Assembly (NCBI GenBank): GCA_900772565.1
Contig: CAAHET010000064.1
Span: 1-14,172, forward strand
Direction: 5' to 3'
Origin: an uncultured Faecalibacterium sp.
Lineage (GTDB): Bacteria; Bacillota; Clostridia; Oscillospirales; Ruminococcaceae
Length of the DNA stretch: 14,172 nucleotides
Below are positions 1-7,082 of the stretch, piece by piece. The notes beneath the pieces are model-generated. The model ran no database searches. It was not told the DNA's origin and saw only the letters and a program-made list of their open reading frames with translations. Position numbers and translations under genes: made by a program. Positions within the stretch are counted from its first letter, which is position 1, and each line of letters begins with the position of its first letter.

Positions 1-126
1 GATCAGGTCGGGGTCAGAGCAGACGAAAGCCTTCTTGTAGCCGCGGGCGGTCAGCTCGGGAACGATGTTCTCGATAGCACCGTGGCCGTGGTAGGAGATG
101 GTATTCAGAACAATGCGGTCAGCCAT
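1..126 (-). CDS. fucO: Iron-containing alcohol dehydrogenase, lactaldehyde reductase-like (5' end only)
   Basis: Only the first 42 codons are present; the rest lies beyond the left edge. The visible N-terminus begins MADRIVLN, then has GHGAIENI and RGYKKAFVCSD. This matches the start of FucO-type group III iron-dependent alcohol dehydrogenases, where a short strand is followed by an (F/H)GRGA-like turn and the first Rossmann strand (KALVVTD in known FucO). Family role: NADH-dependent reduction of L-lactaldehyde to L-1,2-propanediol in anaerobic fucose or rhamnose breakdown. The iron-binding His residues lie outside the window, so the exact substrate cannot be confirmed; a generic iron alcohol dehydrogenase or propanediol oxidoreductase is the alternative. 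The start at 126 is supported by a GGAGGA site at 135-140. The gene appears to have its own promoter (186-214) and a GC-rich hairpin in its leader. Confidence 0.8.
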   Translation of the reverse strand, partial: MADRIVLNTISYHGHGAIENIVPELTARGYKKAFVCSDPDLI

Positions 127-153
127 AATACAAATCCTCCAAATCTGTTTGCA

Positions 154-170
154 GCCGCCTTTCCGGCGGC
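154..170 (-). promoter_or_regulatory. GC-rich hairpin in the fucO-like leader
   Basis: GCCGCC (154-159) pairs perfectly with GGCGGC (165-170) around a 5-nt loop. It lies in the 5' leader of the leftward gene, 14 nt upstream of its ribosome binding site, and stands out in an AT-rich region. There is no T-run after it, so it is not a terminator. It could be an mRNA stabilising stem or a regulator site; the function is unknown. Confidence 0.35.
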
Positions 171-185
171 GTTTCTCTGCATTTC

Positions 186-214
186 AGCATAGCACATTGT
201 CAAAAAATTTGCAA
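186..214 (-). promoter_or_regulatory. Probable sigma-A promoter of the fucO-like gene
   Basis: On the minus strand a -35 box TTGCAA (214-209) and a -10 box TATGCT (191-186) are separated by 17 nt. They sit in an AT-rich stretch about 60 nt upstream of the start codon. An overlapping TTGACA (203-198) has no -10 box at usable spacing. Inferred by eye from consensus only. Confidence 0.5.
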
Positions 215-317
215 TGTAAAATTGTTTAAAATTGTAGCATATTTTTATACTTGTGTACTGTTTTCTATTATTTTTGTCTGTTTTCCGGCATTATTATCCC
301 CTCGCAAAAAACAATCC

Positions 318-346
318 TTGCCAAATGGCTACGCCTGTGTTATACT
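318..346 (+). promoter_or_regulatory. Promoter of tRNA-Thr
   Basis: TTGCCA (318-323) and TATACT (341-346) are spaced 17 nt apart, with TGT just before the -10 box giving an extended -10 (TGn). The tRNA starts 15 nt after the -10 box, which is ordinary for a stable-RNA gene. Confidence 0.75.
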
Positions 347-361
347 ATCCAAGTAACCTTT

Positions 362-436
362 GCTGGTGTGGCGCAATGGCAGCGCAACTGATTTGTAATC
401 AGTGGGTTGCAGGTTCAACTCCTGTCACCAGCTCCA
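362..436 (+). tRNA. tRNA-Thr (anticodon UGU), CCA encoded
   Basis: A complete cloverleaf can be folded by hand. The acceptor stem GCTGGTG (362-368) pairs with CACCAGC (426-432). The D stem is GCGC (371-374) with GCGC (382-385). The anticodon loop TTTGTAA carries TGT at 394-396. The T arm is GCAGG-TTCAACT-CCTGT (409-425). The discriminator is T433 and the 3' CCA is encoded (434-436). Anticodon UGU reads ACA and, by wobble, other threonine codons. It is a single-gene unit with its own promoter and terminator. Confidence 0.96.
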
Positions 437-440
437 TACA

Positions 441-477
441 AAATCCCTGGATCCATTTGGGTCCGGGGATTTTTTTG
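441..477 (+). terminator. Intrinsic terminator after tRNA-Thr
   Basis: A stem of about 14 bp (left arm 441-454, right arm 459-472, loop ATTT, some G-T pairs) runs into a T-tract at 470-476. It starts 5 nt after the tRNA CCA end. Confidence 0.9.
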
Positions 478-550
478 TGCCGAACACAGGCTCCCTCCTG
501 CGCAAAGAACGACTTCCTTCGTAAAATTTGTGCAAGATGCCGCAAAAATA

Positions 551-578
551 TTGTCTTTGTAAAAAAAAGCAGTATAAT
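551..578 (+). promoter_or_regulatory. Promoter of the ABC transporter operon
   Basis: TTGTCT (551-556) and a consensus TATAAT (573-578) are separated by 16 nt. They lie 35 nt upstream of the permease start codon and after the tRNA terminator. Confidence 0.7.
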
Positions 579-597
579 ACAGGCAACAACAACTAAC

Positions 598-603
598 AGG
601 AGG
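598..603 (+). promoter_or_regulatory. Ribosome binding site that fixes the permease start
   Basis: AGGAGG ends 9 nt before the in-frame ATG at 613. A nearer ATG at 608 is in another frame and does not extend the permease. The permease frame stays open upstream through the tRNA, so this site is what decides the true start. Confidence 0.8.
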
Positions 604-612
604 AAAAATGGA

Positions 613-3033
613 ATGCGTCACTCTTTGGGAACCATCGCCTGGCGCGGGCTGAAAGGTCGCCGCCGCGATACCGCTATGATGCTCTGCGTGCTGGCGGCAG
701 TGTTTGCGCTGCTTACGGCGGTGCTGTGCTATCAGCAGAGCGGCAGCCGCGCCATGGAGGCGCAGCGCCAGGAGCTTTACGGTGCCTGGCAGCTTGCCCG
801 TTACGACCTGACCGCCGCAGATGCCGATGCCTTTGTGCAGCAGACAGCCCCCGCTGCGGTGGGGCGCGCGGCGCAGTATGCGGCCCTTGTCAACGACAAG
901 GGGCTTGCCTTTGGCGCGCTGGGCACTGTGGACGAGGGATATCTCGCCTGTGGGCAGCTGCAGCTGCTCAGCGGACGGCTGCCCGGCACCGCCGGAGAGG
1001 CTGCGCTGACCACCTCGGTGCTGGACAGCATCGGTGCCTCCTATGAGCTGGGGCAGACCGTGACCCTGCAGGCAGTGTATGGGGACGATGCACCGGTCCT
1101 GCTGCAATTTACCCTGTGCGGGGTGCTGTCCTCCTACGATGCCTACTGGGCGGTGGGCAGCAATCTGCCGGTGGATGCGCTGGTCACCGCCGACAGCCTG
1201 CCCCAAAGCTGGAACAGCAAAGTACAGCTGCTGTGCTGCTATGCTGGTGCCGTGCCGCTGGCTCCTTATATAGACGGCAGCCAGGATCCCACCTGGGTGC
1301 GCAACACCTACGCCTATCCGGAAGCGGATCTGACCCGGAGCGGCAGCTGGGCCTTTATGGGCGGCTGTGCCCTGCTGACCCTGTGCGCGGTGCTCGGGCT
1401 GTGCACCCTGCAGCTGCGCCGCCGGGAGCAGAGCCTTGTCACCCTGCGTATGATCGGTGCCGGAAAGACCGCCCTCGTGGCGCTGTGCCTGTGGGAAGCC
1501 GTTTTTCTGCTGCTGTTCTGCCTGCCGATCGGCAGTCTGCTGGGGGTCGGCCTGTGTGCCGCCACCCTTGCCATGCAGGGGCACGGGCGCTATCTCAGCC
1601 TGCCGTGGGGACAGCTGGCGCTGGCGTGGGCTACCGGCACCGGGGCCGTGCTGCTGGGCTTTTTGCTGCCTGCCCTGCGGCAGGCCGGGCAAAAGCTGAC
1701 CCATCTACCCCAGAAAAAGGTAAGATTACAGCGCCGTGTGCGGCTGCTTACGCCGCTGCCGCTGCGGCTGGTGGTGCTCAATGCGCTTGGGCTTACGCTG
1801 GCGCTGTGCTGTGTGTTCCTGAGCACCTGGAAGCTGCTTCCCTACCGCCGCACGGCGGCTTCGGCAGCGGTGCAGGTAAGCGCCGGGCAGAACACCCTGA
1901 CCGATGGCCTTGCGGAGGATCTGCTGCGTCTGCCGGACGTCCAGCAGGCCGCCATGCGCACCGATATGAACTATCTGTGCGGCCTTTCCAGCGATGCCTT
2001 TACGGCGCATGACCTGTGGGGACTGTATACCCACCAGGACAGCCTTTACACCATGTTTACCATGCAGGATGCGGACACGGTAAACACCCTTGTCACCGCA
2101 TTGCCGGATGCAGAGCTGGAAGCGCTGGCTGCGCAGTGCAGCACCCCTGTGGATCTGGACGCACTGCGCAGCGGGCAGGCCGTGCTGCTGTATGCGCCGG
2201 ATTTTGTACTGGACGAAAACGGCCAGACCCAGTGGGGCACGCAGGCCGCACCCTTTGCGGGCTGCACGGCAGTGCTGGAGTACCCTACCCTGGACGGCGC
2301 ACACAGCCAAAAGAGCCTGACCATCGGCGGCGTGATTGCAAGCATTGATATGGACAGCCTGCCCTTTGCAGACAGCTCCCCCATCACCTACCAGCTGTAC
2401 TGCAGCCAGGCGCTGGGTCGCGCCCTCTGGGCAGAAGAATACGGCACGCCCTATGGGTATACCGCCATCAACCTGAAACTGAAAGCCAACGCCAGCTACG
2501 CTACCCAGAAATCCATTGCAGGGCTGGTGACCCGCCGGGGCGGCGTACTGCGCACCAACAGCTACGAAACTGCCAGCCGGATGTATCAGGAAGGCAGCAC
2601 CGGCGCGTTCTTCTGGGCGGTCGCCGGAGTGGTGGGCGCTGCACTGGCCCTGTTTTTACTGTGGAACCTGTTCGGGCTGTACTGGCAGCACCAGCGGCTG
2701 CGCATCGGTATCTTTCAGGCAGAGGGCACCTCGGCTGCCATGCTGCGGCACTGCGGCATCCGGCAGGGCGTGCTTGCAGTGCTGGGTGCGCTTTTGCTGG
2801 GCAACCTGGCCGTATGGGGCCTGTGGCGCTGGAGCTGGCACAGCCTGGTCACCCGGCAGAGCGGCCGCATCCTGACCTTTGCGGCCCTGCCTATGGCCGT
2901 ATCGGAGTATCCCTGGGCGCTGCACCTTGCAGTATGCGCAGGTTATCTTCTGTTCGTGCTGGCGCTGCAGCTGGCCCCGCTGGAGCGGCTGGCACGCAGC
3001 CAGCCCATGGACAATCTGAAAAAAGGAGTGTAA
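613..3033 (+). CDS. FtsX/MacB-type ABC transporter permease (806 aa)
   Basis: Membrane subunit of an ABC transporter with two FtsX-like halves. Hydrophobic segments are near residues 20-40, 247-267, 288-318, 333-357, 385-405, 664-685, 715-738 and 768-788. Two large regions between them (about 41-245 and 410-660) should lie outside the membrane. Typical FtsX-domain cytoplasmic turns follow the helices: RRREQSLVTLRMIGAGK (269-285) and QRLRIGIFQAEGTS (694-707). The layout resembles the large permeases of Firmicute transporters for antimicrobial-peptide resistance, lipoprotein release or lipid handling. The substrate cannot be read from sequence. The start at 613 is chosen because AGGAGG lies 9 nt upstream; the frame is open back to 253 but that would translate the tRNA. 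The ATPase gene starts 4 nt after the stop, so the two are co-translated. No histidine kinase or response regulator is adjacent, unlike BceAB-type systems. Confidence 0.88.
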   Translation: MRHSLGTIAWRGLKGRRRDTAMMLCVLAAVFALLTAVLCYQQSGSRAMEAQRQELYGAWQLARYDLTAADADAFVQQTAPAAVGRAAQYAALVNDKGLAFGALGTVDEGYLACGQLQLLSGRLPGTAGEAALTTSVLDSIGASYELGQTVTLQAVYGDDAPVLLQFTLCGVLSSYDAYWAVGSNLPVDALVTADSLPQSWNSKVQLLCCYAGAVPLAPYIDGSQDPTWVRNTYAYPEADLTRSGSWAFMGGCALLTLCAVLGLCTLQLRRREQSLVTLRMIGAGKTALVALCLWEAVFLLLFCLPIGSLLGVGLCAATLAMQGHGRYLSLPWGQLALAWATGTGAVLLGFLLPALRQAGQKLTHLPQKKVRLQRRVRLLTPLPLRLVVLNALGLTLALCCVFLSTWKLLPYRRTAASAAVQVSAGQNTLTDGLAEDLLRLPDVQQAAMRTDMNYLCGLSSDAFTAHDLWGLYTHQDSLYTMFTMQDADTVNTLVTALPDAELEALAAQCSTPVDLDALRSGQAVLLYAPDFVLDENGQTQWGTQAAPFAGCTAVLEYPTLDGAHSQKSLTIGGVIASIDMDSLPFADSSPITYQLYCSQALGRALWAEEYGTPYGYTAINLKLKANASYATQKSIAGLVTRRGGVLRTNSYETASRMYQEGSTGAFFWAVAGVVGAALALFLLWNLFGLYWQHQRLRIGIFQAEGTSAAMLRHCGIRQGVLAVLGALLLGNLAVWGLWRWSWHSLVTRQSGRILTFAALPMAVSEYPWALHLAVCAGYLLFVLALQLAPLERLARSQPMDNLKKGV

Positions 3034-3037
3034 CGCG

Positions 3038-3712
3038 ATGAGAGAGATCGTACTGGAAGCCCGGGCGGTGACCCGTACCTACGGCACCGGCACCGGTGCC
3101 ACCCACGCCCTGCGCGGGGTGGATGTGGAGATCGAGCAGGGCAGGTTTACCGCCATCATCGGGGCCAGCGGCTGCGGCAAATCTACCCTGCTGCAGATAC
3201 TTGGCGGGCTGGATGCCCCCACCAGCGGCAAGGTACTGCTGGAAGGGCAGGATCTGTATGCGCTGCCGGATACCGCACTTGCCCGGCTGCGCCGCACGCG
3301 GCTGGGGTTCGTGTTCCAGGCCTTCCACCTGCTGCCGGAGTATACGGTGCGGGACAACATCCTGCTGCCGCTGCTGCTGGACAAACGGGAGCCGGACGAG
3401 GAATACCTTGCCCTGCTTACCCGGCAGCTGGGGCTGACCGCGCTGCTGCAGCGCCAGCCCACCCAGCTTTCCGGCGGGCAGCAGCAGCGCGCCGCCATTG
3501 CCCGGGCACTGATCACCCGCCCTGCGGTCGTGCTGGCAGACGAGCCTACCGGCAACCTGGACCACCAGAACAGCGTGGAGGTATTCCGCCTGCTGCGGGA
3601 GGTAGCCGCACAGCAGCACCAGACCGTGGTGTATGTCACCCACGACCAGGGGCTTGCAGCGCAGGCAGACCGGGTGCTGCGGATGCAGGATGGCCGGATC
3701 GAAGAAGCATAA
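3038..3712 (+). CDS. ABC transporter ATP-binding protein, LolD/MacB family
   Basis: A 224-aa nucleotide-binding subunit that powers the permease encoded just upstream. All ABC motifs are intact: Walker A GASGCGKST (42-50), Q-loop Gln94 in FVFQAFHLLP, signature LSGGQQQR (144-151), Walker B VVLADEPTGNLD (164-175) and H-loop His202 in VTHD. The spacing and the GNLD D-loop are those of the LolD/MacB/BceA group, which pair with FtsX-like permeases. The start codon is 4 nt after the permease stop, and its AAGGAG site (3023-3028) lies inside the end of the permease gene, so translation is probably coupled. No clear terminator follows, but the next gene has its own promoter. The substrate is unknown. 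Confidence 0.93.
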   Translation: MREIVLEARAVTRTYGTGTGATHALRGVDVEIEQGRFTAIIGASGCGKSTLLQILGGLDAPTSGKVLLEGQDLYALPDTALARLRRTRLGFVFQAFHLLPEYTVRDNILLPLLLDKREPDEEYLALLTRQLGLTALLQRQPTQLSGGQQQRAAIARALITRPAVVLADEPTGNLDHQNSVEVFRLLREVAAQQHQTVVYVTHDQGLAAQADRVLRMQDGRIEEA

Positions 3713-3741
3713 AACCTGCACTTTTTTCTCTGTCCGGGTGT

Positions 3742-3769
3742 TTGCGAATGGCGGATCTTGTTGTATAAT
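3742..3769 (+). promoter_or_regulatory. Promoter of the sugar isomerase gene
   Basis: TTGCGA (3742-3747) and a consensus TATAAT (3764-3769) are separated by 16 nt, 38 nt upstream of the start codon. This suggests the isomerase is transcribed separately from the ABC genes, at least in part. Confidence 0.65.
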
Positions 3770-3807
3770 AGAGAAAACACGCCCCGGAACAAAAGGAGGA
3801 ACCAAGC

Positions 3808-4656
3808 ATGATCCAATTTGGCCTGCGTCTGCACGACGCGGAAAAGCTGCCCATTGAGCAGGTGCTGCCGCTGGTACGCCAGAAAGGCTTTTCCTGCGTA
3901 CATCTGGCACTGAGCAAGTCCCTGAAGGAGGTGCCCAACACCCCCTCTGCCCTCACCCCCGGCTACGCGGCCTATCTGCGCCGCCTGTTTGCCAAAAACG
4001 AGCTGGACATTGCGGTGCTGGGCAACTACCTGAATCTGGCACACCCGGATGCGGATGCCCTGCACGCCATTCAGGAAAAGTACTACGCCCACATCCGCTT
4101 TGCCAGCCTGCTGGGCTGCGGCATGGTTGGCACCGAGACCGGTGCCCCCAACGCGGAGTACAAGTTCTGCCCGGAGTGCCGCAGCGATGCCGCCCTTGCC
4201 ACCTTTATCAAAAACTTCAAGCCGGTGGTGCGCTGCGCCGAGCAGTACGGCGTGACCATTGCCATTGAGCCGGTAGTCAAGCACATCGTGTATGACGCCC
4301 GCCGCGCCCGCACCGTGCTGGACGAGATCGGCAGTCCCAATCTGCAAATTCTGCTCGACCCGGTAAATCTTTTGAACATGGAAAACGTAGACCGGCGGGA
4401 GGAAGTGTTCGCCGAAGCCATCGAGCTGCTGGGCAAGGACGTGGCTATGATCCACTTCAAGGACTTTTTGCGGCAGGATGCCGGCGGGCAGCTGGCTGCC
4501 ACCGGTGCCGGGCAGGGCGGCATGGGCGACTACCGCACCATTCTGCGGTTTGCCAAGGAGCAGAAGCCCTATGTGTTCGCCACCTTGGAGAACACCACCC
4601 CGGAAAACGCCGTCCAGTGCCTGCAGTATCTGCAAAAGCAGTACGACGAATGCTAA
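3808..4656 (+). CDS. Sugar phosphate isomerase/epimerase, TIM-barrel (AP-endonuclease family 2 fold)
   Basis: A 282-aa protein of the xylose-isomerase-like TIM-barrel superfamily. The four expected metal ligands can be placed at strand ends: Glu154 (IAIEP), Asp184 (LLDPVN), His216 (MIHFKD) and Glu261 (ATLEN). This is the Glu-Asp-His-Glu site that binds a divalent metal and supports hydride or proton transfer on a ketose or sugar phosphate. The length is normal for the family. A Cys pair (FCPEC, 120-124) is uncommon. The substrate cannot be named; myo-inositol, tagatose/psicose 3-epimerase and hydroxypyruvate isomerase relatives share this fold. The start is set by AAGGAGG (3793-3799), 8 nt upstream. 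It is a single-gene unit with its own promoter and a strong terminator. No transporter or kinase that would reveal the pathway is adjacent. Confidence 0.85.
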   Translation: MIQFGLRLHDAEKLPIEQVLPLVRQKGFSCVHLALSKSLKEVPNTPSALTPGYAAYLRRLFAKNELDIAVLGNYLNLAHPDADALHAIQEKYYAHIRFASLLGCGMVGTETGAPNAEYKFCPECRSDAALATFIKNFKPVVRCAEQYGVTIAIEPVVKHIVYDARRARTVLDEIGSPNLQILLDPVNLLNMENVDRREEVFAEAIELLGKDVAMIHFKDFLRQDAGGQLAATGAGQGGMGDYRTILRFAKEQKPYVFATLENTTPENAVQCLQYLQKQYDEC

Positions 4657-4665
4657 AATCATTTC

Positions 4666-4706
4666 GGGTCGGAGGACCGCTTGCAAGCGTTCCTCCGACC
4701 CTTTTT
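4666..4706 (+). terminator. Intrinsic terminator of the sugar isomerase gene
   Basis: GGGTCGGAGGA (4666-4676) pairs with TCCTCCGACCC (4691-4701). The inner palindrome CGCTTG/CAAGCG extends the stem, with one C-T mismatch. TTTTT follows at 4702-4706. Confidence 0.92.
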
Positions 4707-4714
4707 GCTGTCTG

Positions 4715-4754
4715 AAAAAATAAGTCGGGAAAATCTACGATTTTCCCGACTTAT
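4715..4754 (-). terminator. Intrinsic terminator of ksgA
   Basis: A perfect 16-bp stem (arms 4720-4735 and 4739-4754) has a 3-nt loop. Read on the minus strand it is followed by a T-run, seen as A4715-A4720 on the plus strand. It begins 17 nt after the ksgA stop and stands back to back with the terminator of the converging isomerase gene. Confidence 0.92.
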
Positions 4755-4770
4755 AGCTATAATATAGTGC

Positions 4771-5622
4771 TCAGCCCAGTGCCCGCTGAAGCTTGGCAAA
4801 GTCCTCCAGCGTCAGGGCTTCCGGGCGGATGCGGGCATCAAAGCCTGCGGATTCGATGGCTGCAATGACCTTCTCCTTGGGCAGGTTCAGCCCGCCTGCA
4901 ATGGCGTTGGCAGCGGTCTTGCGGCGCTGCCCAAAGGCGGCGCGCACCAGCGCAAAGTAGCCTGCCTCGTCTTCCACCTGCACGGCGGGGGTGGGGCGGA
5001 TGTCCATGCGCACCACTGCGCTGGTCACCTTGGGCGCGGGGTAAAAGCTGCCCGGTGCGGCAGTGAACATCAGCTTGGAGGTTGCGTAGTAGTTCACCGC
5101 GCAGCTGATAGCGCTGGAGGCGCGGGTGCCGGGCACAGCCGCCAGACGGTCGGCGGCTTCCTTCTGCACCATAACGGTCAGGCTTTCGATGGGCAGGCGG
5201 TCGCCCAGCAGCTTCATCACGATGGGGCTGGTGATGTAGTAGGGCAGGTTTGCACACACTGCTACCGGCATCCCCGGAAATTCTTCGGCGATGAGGGCTT
5301 TCAGGTCCACTTTTAACACGTCCTGCAGCACCAGCTTGAAGTTGTCCACCCCGGCCATAGTCTCGGCCAGCAGGGGCGGCAGACGCTCGTCCACCTCGAT
5401 GGACACCACCTTGGCGGCGCGCTTGGCCAGCTCCTTGGTCAGCACACCGATGCCGGGGCCGATCTCAATGACACCGTAGCGCTTGTCTACCCCGCTGGCA
5501 TCCACGATTTTGGTGGGGATGCCCGGGTTGATGATAAAGTTCTGCCCAAAGCCCTTGGAAAGCGCAAAATCGTATTTTTCGCACAGGGCACGGATCACAG
5601 AAAGATCGGTCAGTTCCGGCAT
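4771..5622 (-). CDS. ksgA: 16S rRNA (adenine1518/1519-N6)-dimethyltransferase
   Basis: KsgA/RsmA uses S-adenosylmethionine to dimethylate two adjacent adenines in the 3'-terminal helix of 16S rRNA, a late check in 30S assembly; its loss gives kasugamycin resistance. At 283 aa it has the usual size. Family motifs in order: KGFGQNFI (23-30), SAM motif I EIGPGIGVLT (53-62), acidic Glu76 after motif II, catalytic motif IV NLPYYITSP (125-133), VQKEAADR (152-159), and C-terminal VTSAVVR and FGQRRKT. Nothing is missing. The start is supported by AAAGGAA (5631-5637). The gene lies only 20 nt beyond a terminator hairpin that closes the upstream cell-wall operon. That leaves no room for a promoter in between, so transcription must come by read-through or from within ctpA. 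Confidence 0.97.
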   Translation of the reverse strand: MPELTDLSVIRALCEKYDFALSKGFGQNFIINPGIPTKIVDASGVDKRYGVIEIGPGIGVLTKELAKRAAKVVSIEVDERLPPLLAETMAGVDNFKLVLQDVLKVDLKALIAEEFPGMPVAVCANLPYYITSPIVMKLLGDRLPIESLTVMVQKEAADRLAAVPGTRASSAISCAVNYYATSKLMFTAAPGSFYPAPKVTSAVVRMDIRPTPAVQVEDEAGYFALVRAAFGQRRKTAANAIAGGLNLPKEKVIAAIESAGFDARIRPEALTLEDFAKLQRALG

Positions 5623-5642
5623 AGGGTCAATTCCTTTCTCAG

Positions 5643-5675
5643 AAAAAGGCTGTTGCAGAACGCAGCAGCCTTTTT
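5643..5675 (-). terminator. Hairpin terminator between ctpA and ksgA
   Basis: Left arm 5643-5656 pairs with right arm 5662-5675, about 14 bp with one G-T pair and a 5-nt loop. Symmetric A and T tracts make it work in either direction. On the minus strand the T-tract ends 20 nt before the ksgA start codon and just ahead of its ribosome binding site, so it could also act as an attenuator for ksgA. Confidence 0.82.
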
Positions 5676-5701
5676 GGTGTTTATGGTTCAGTTCTGCGGG
5701 C

Positions 5702-7066
5702 TCACTCCGCTGCGCTTGCGGCAGCTTCCGGCTCAGACGCAGCAGTCTCGCCTTCGGCGGTCTCCCCTTCCACAGTCTCTGCAGGGGCGGTATTCTCTGC
5801 TGCGGCAGAGGCGGCGGCGCTGTCCGCTACGGCGGCAGAGCTTGCGCCTGCCAGCGTGGTGGTGCCGCTCAGCTGCTGGGCAGCACTGACAGCGCGCTGC
5901 ACCTGCGGGTCGGTCTGGGAGGTATAGTCGTAGAAGTTCGTAGCCTCCTCTGCACTCAGGGCGCGCTCCACATCCACGGTCAAGCCGGTGCCGTCAAAGC
6001 AGCTGCCATCGCCGCAAACCAGCTTCGCCACCGTGATGACCACGGCGCTGCCGTCCGACAGGCGCTGCGGGCTGCTCTGGATGGTGCCCTTGCCCATGGT
6101 GGTGGTACCCACCAGACGGGCACCGTTCATGGTGCGCAGAGTTGCTGCGAACAGCTCGGCCGCGCTGGCAGTGTTGCCGTTGACCAGACAGACCATCGGC
6201 AGGCTGACGGAGCTTTCGGCATCGCTGCTGCCGATGACAGTGCGGTTGCCGTTTTTATCCTCGGCGTAGGCCACCGTGCCCTCCGGGGCGATCAGGTCGA
6301 TGCAGCTGACGGCATCTTCCAGAATGCCGCCGCCGTTATCCCGCAGGTCGAATACCAGACTGGCTGCGCCGTTTGCGGTCAGGGTGCGCAGGGCGTAGTC
6401 CAGCTCGCTGGGCGTAGTACCATCAAACTGACGGATGCGGATGTAGCCCACATTGTCCAGCAGCTGGTAGTCCACGGTGGTGCTGGTGTAGCCGGAATGG
6501 GTCAGCTCAGCCGTTTTGCTAGCGGCAGCACTGTTCAGCCATGTCACGGTAACGGTAGTGCCGGCCTCGCCCTGCAGAGCTTTGTACACGGCATCTGCAC
6601 CGGACAGACTCTTGACATCGGTATCGCCCACGGTGGTGATGTAGTCACCCACGGTGATGCCCGCCTCCTGCGCGGGAGAGCCATCGTAGACACGGGTCAC
6701 CTTGGCGTAGCCGGTCTGGTCGATGCCAAGCTCCACGCCGATGCCCAAAATCTTGCCGCTCTGGATGTTCATCAGTTCGGTGTAGGCGTTGGCGGTGTAG
6801 TAGCGGGCGTACTTGTCGCCCGTGCCCAGCAGATAACCGGCGGTCAGGCGGTCGTACAGCATCGTCTCGTCGATGGTGTAGTAATCGTTGCTGCGGATGT
6901 AACGATCCACCTCAGCGATTTTGTTGTACATACTTTCCTTTTCTTTTACGCTGTTGACCGTGCTGTCGAACAGACGCATGGCGATAAGCATCGTGATGGA
7001 AAAGGTCACGGTCATGGCAAGGATCACGATGGTGACTGCCATACCCAAAGAAATTTTACGGTTCAT
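5702..7066 (-). CDS. ctpA: S41 family C-terminal processing peptidase
   Basis: A 454-aa membrane-anchored serine protease. Residues about 7-30 form one N-terminal transmembrane anchor, which puts the body outside the cell. A PDZ domain spans about 100-190 (GIGVELG, SPAQEAGI, GDYITTVGD). The S41 core follows with LRDNGGG (241-247), catalytic Ser301 in NGNTASAAELF, and Lys326 in MGKGTIQ. The Ser/Lys dyad is intact, so activity is expected. Family role: trimming of C-terminal tails of exported proteins, including cell-wall hydrolases and sporulation factors. The last 50 or so residues are a low-complexity Ala/Glu/Ser/Thr tail with an EGETAEGETA repeat. It is the last gene of the ftsE operon, starting 16 nt after the small membrane gene, with GGGAGG at 7075-7080. 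Bacillus subtilis also has ctpB next to ftsEX. The symbol is used at family level. Confidence 0.93.
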   Translation of the reverse strand: MNRKISLGMAVTIVILAMTVTFSITMLIAMRLFDSTVNSVKEKESMYNKIAEVDRYIRSNDYYTIDETMLYDRLTAGYLLGTGDKYARYYTANAYTELMNIQSGKILGIGVELGIDQTGYAKVTRVYDGSPAQEAGITVGDYITTVGDTDVKSLSGADAVYKALQGEAGTTVTVTWLNSAAASKTAELTHSGYTSTTVDYQLLDNVGYIRIRQFDGTTPSELDYALRTLTANGAASLVFDLRDNGGGILEDAVSCIDLIAPEGTVAYAEDKNGNRTVIGSSDAESSVSLPMVCLVNGNTASAAELFAATLRTMNGARLVGTTTMGKGTIQSSPQRLSDGSAVVITVAKLVCGDGSCFDGTGLTVDVERALSAEEATNFYDYTSQTDPQVQRAVSAAQQLSGTTTLAGASSAAVADSAAASAAAENTAPAETVEGETAEGETAASEPEAAASAAE

Positions 7067-7082
7067 GGTTCGTTCCTCCCGG

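Noticed and set aside
198..203. Perfect TTGACA as a -35 box for the fucO-like gene
   Set aside because: No -10 box lies 16-18 nt downstream on that strand; the neighbouring TTGCAA/TATGCT pair has correct spacing.
253..612. Upstream extension of the permease reading frame through the tRNA gene
   Set aside because: It would translate tRNA-Thr, its terminator and the promoter. AGGAGG at 598-603 and the membrane-protein start at 613 fit far better.
3079..4686. Long open frame on the minus strand across the ABC ATPase and isomerase
   Set aside because: It spans two well-supported genes and a promoter, has low-complexity composition and no recognisable domain. GC-rich codon bias leaves such antisense frames open.
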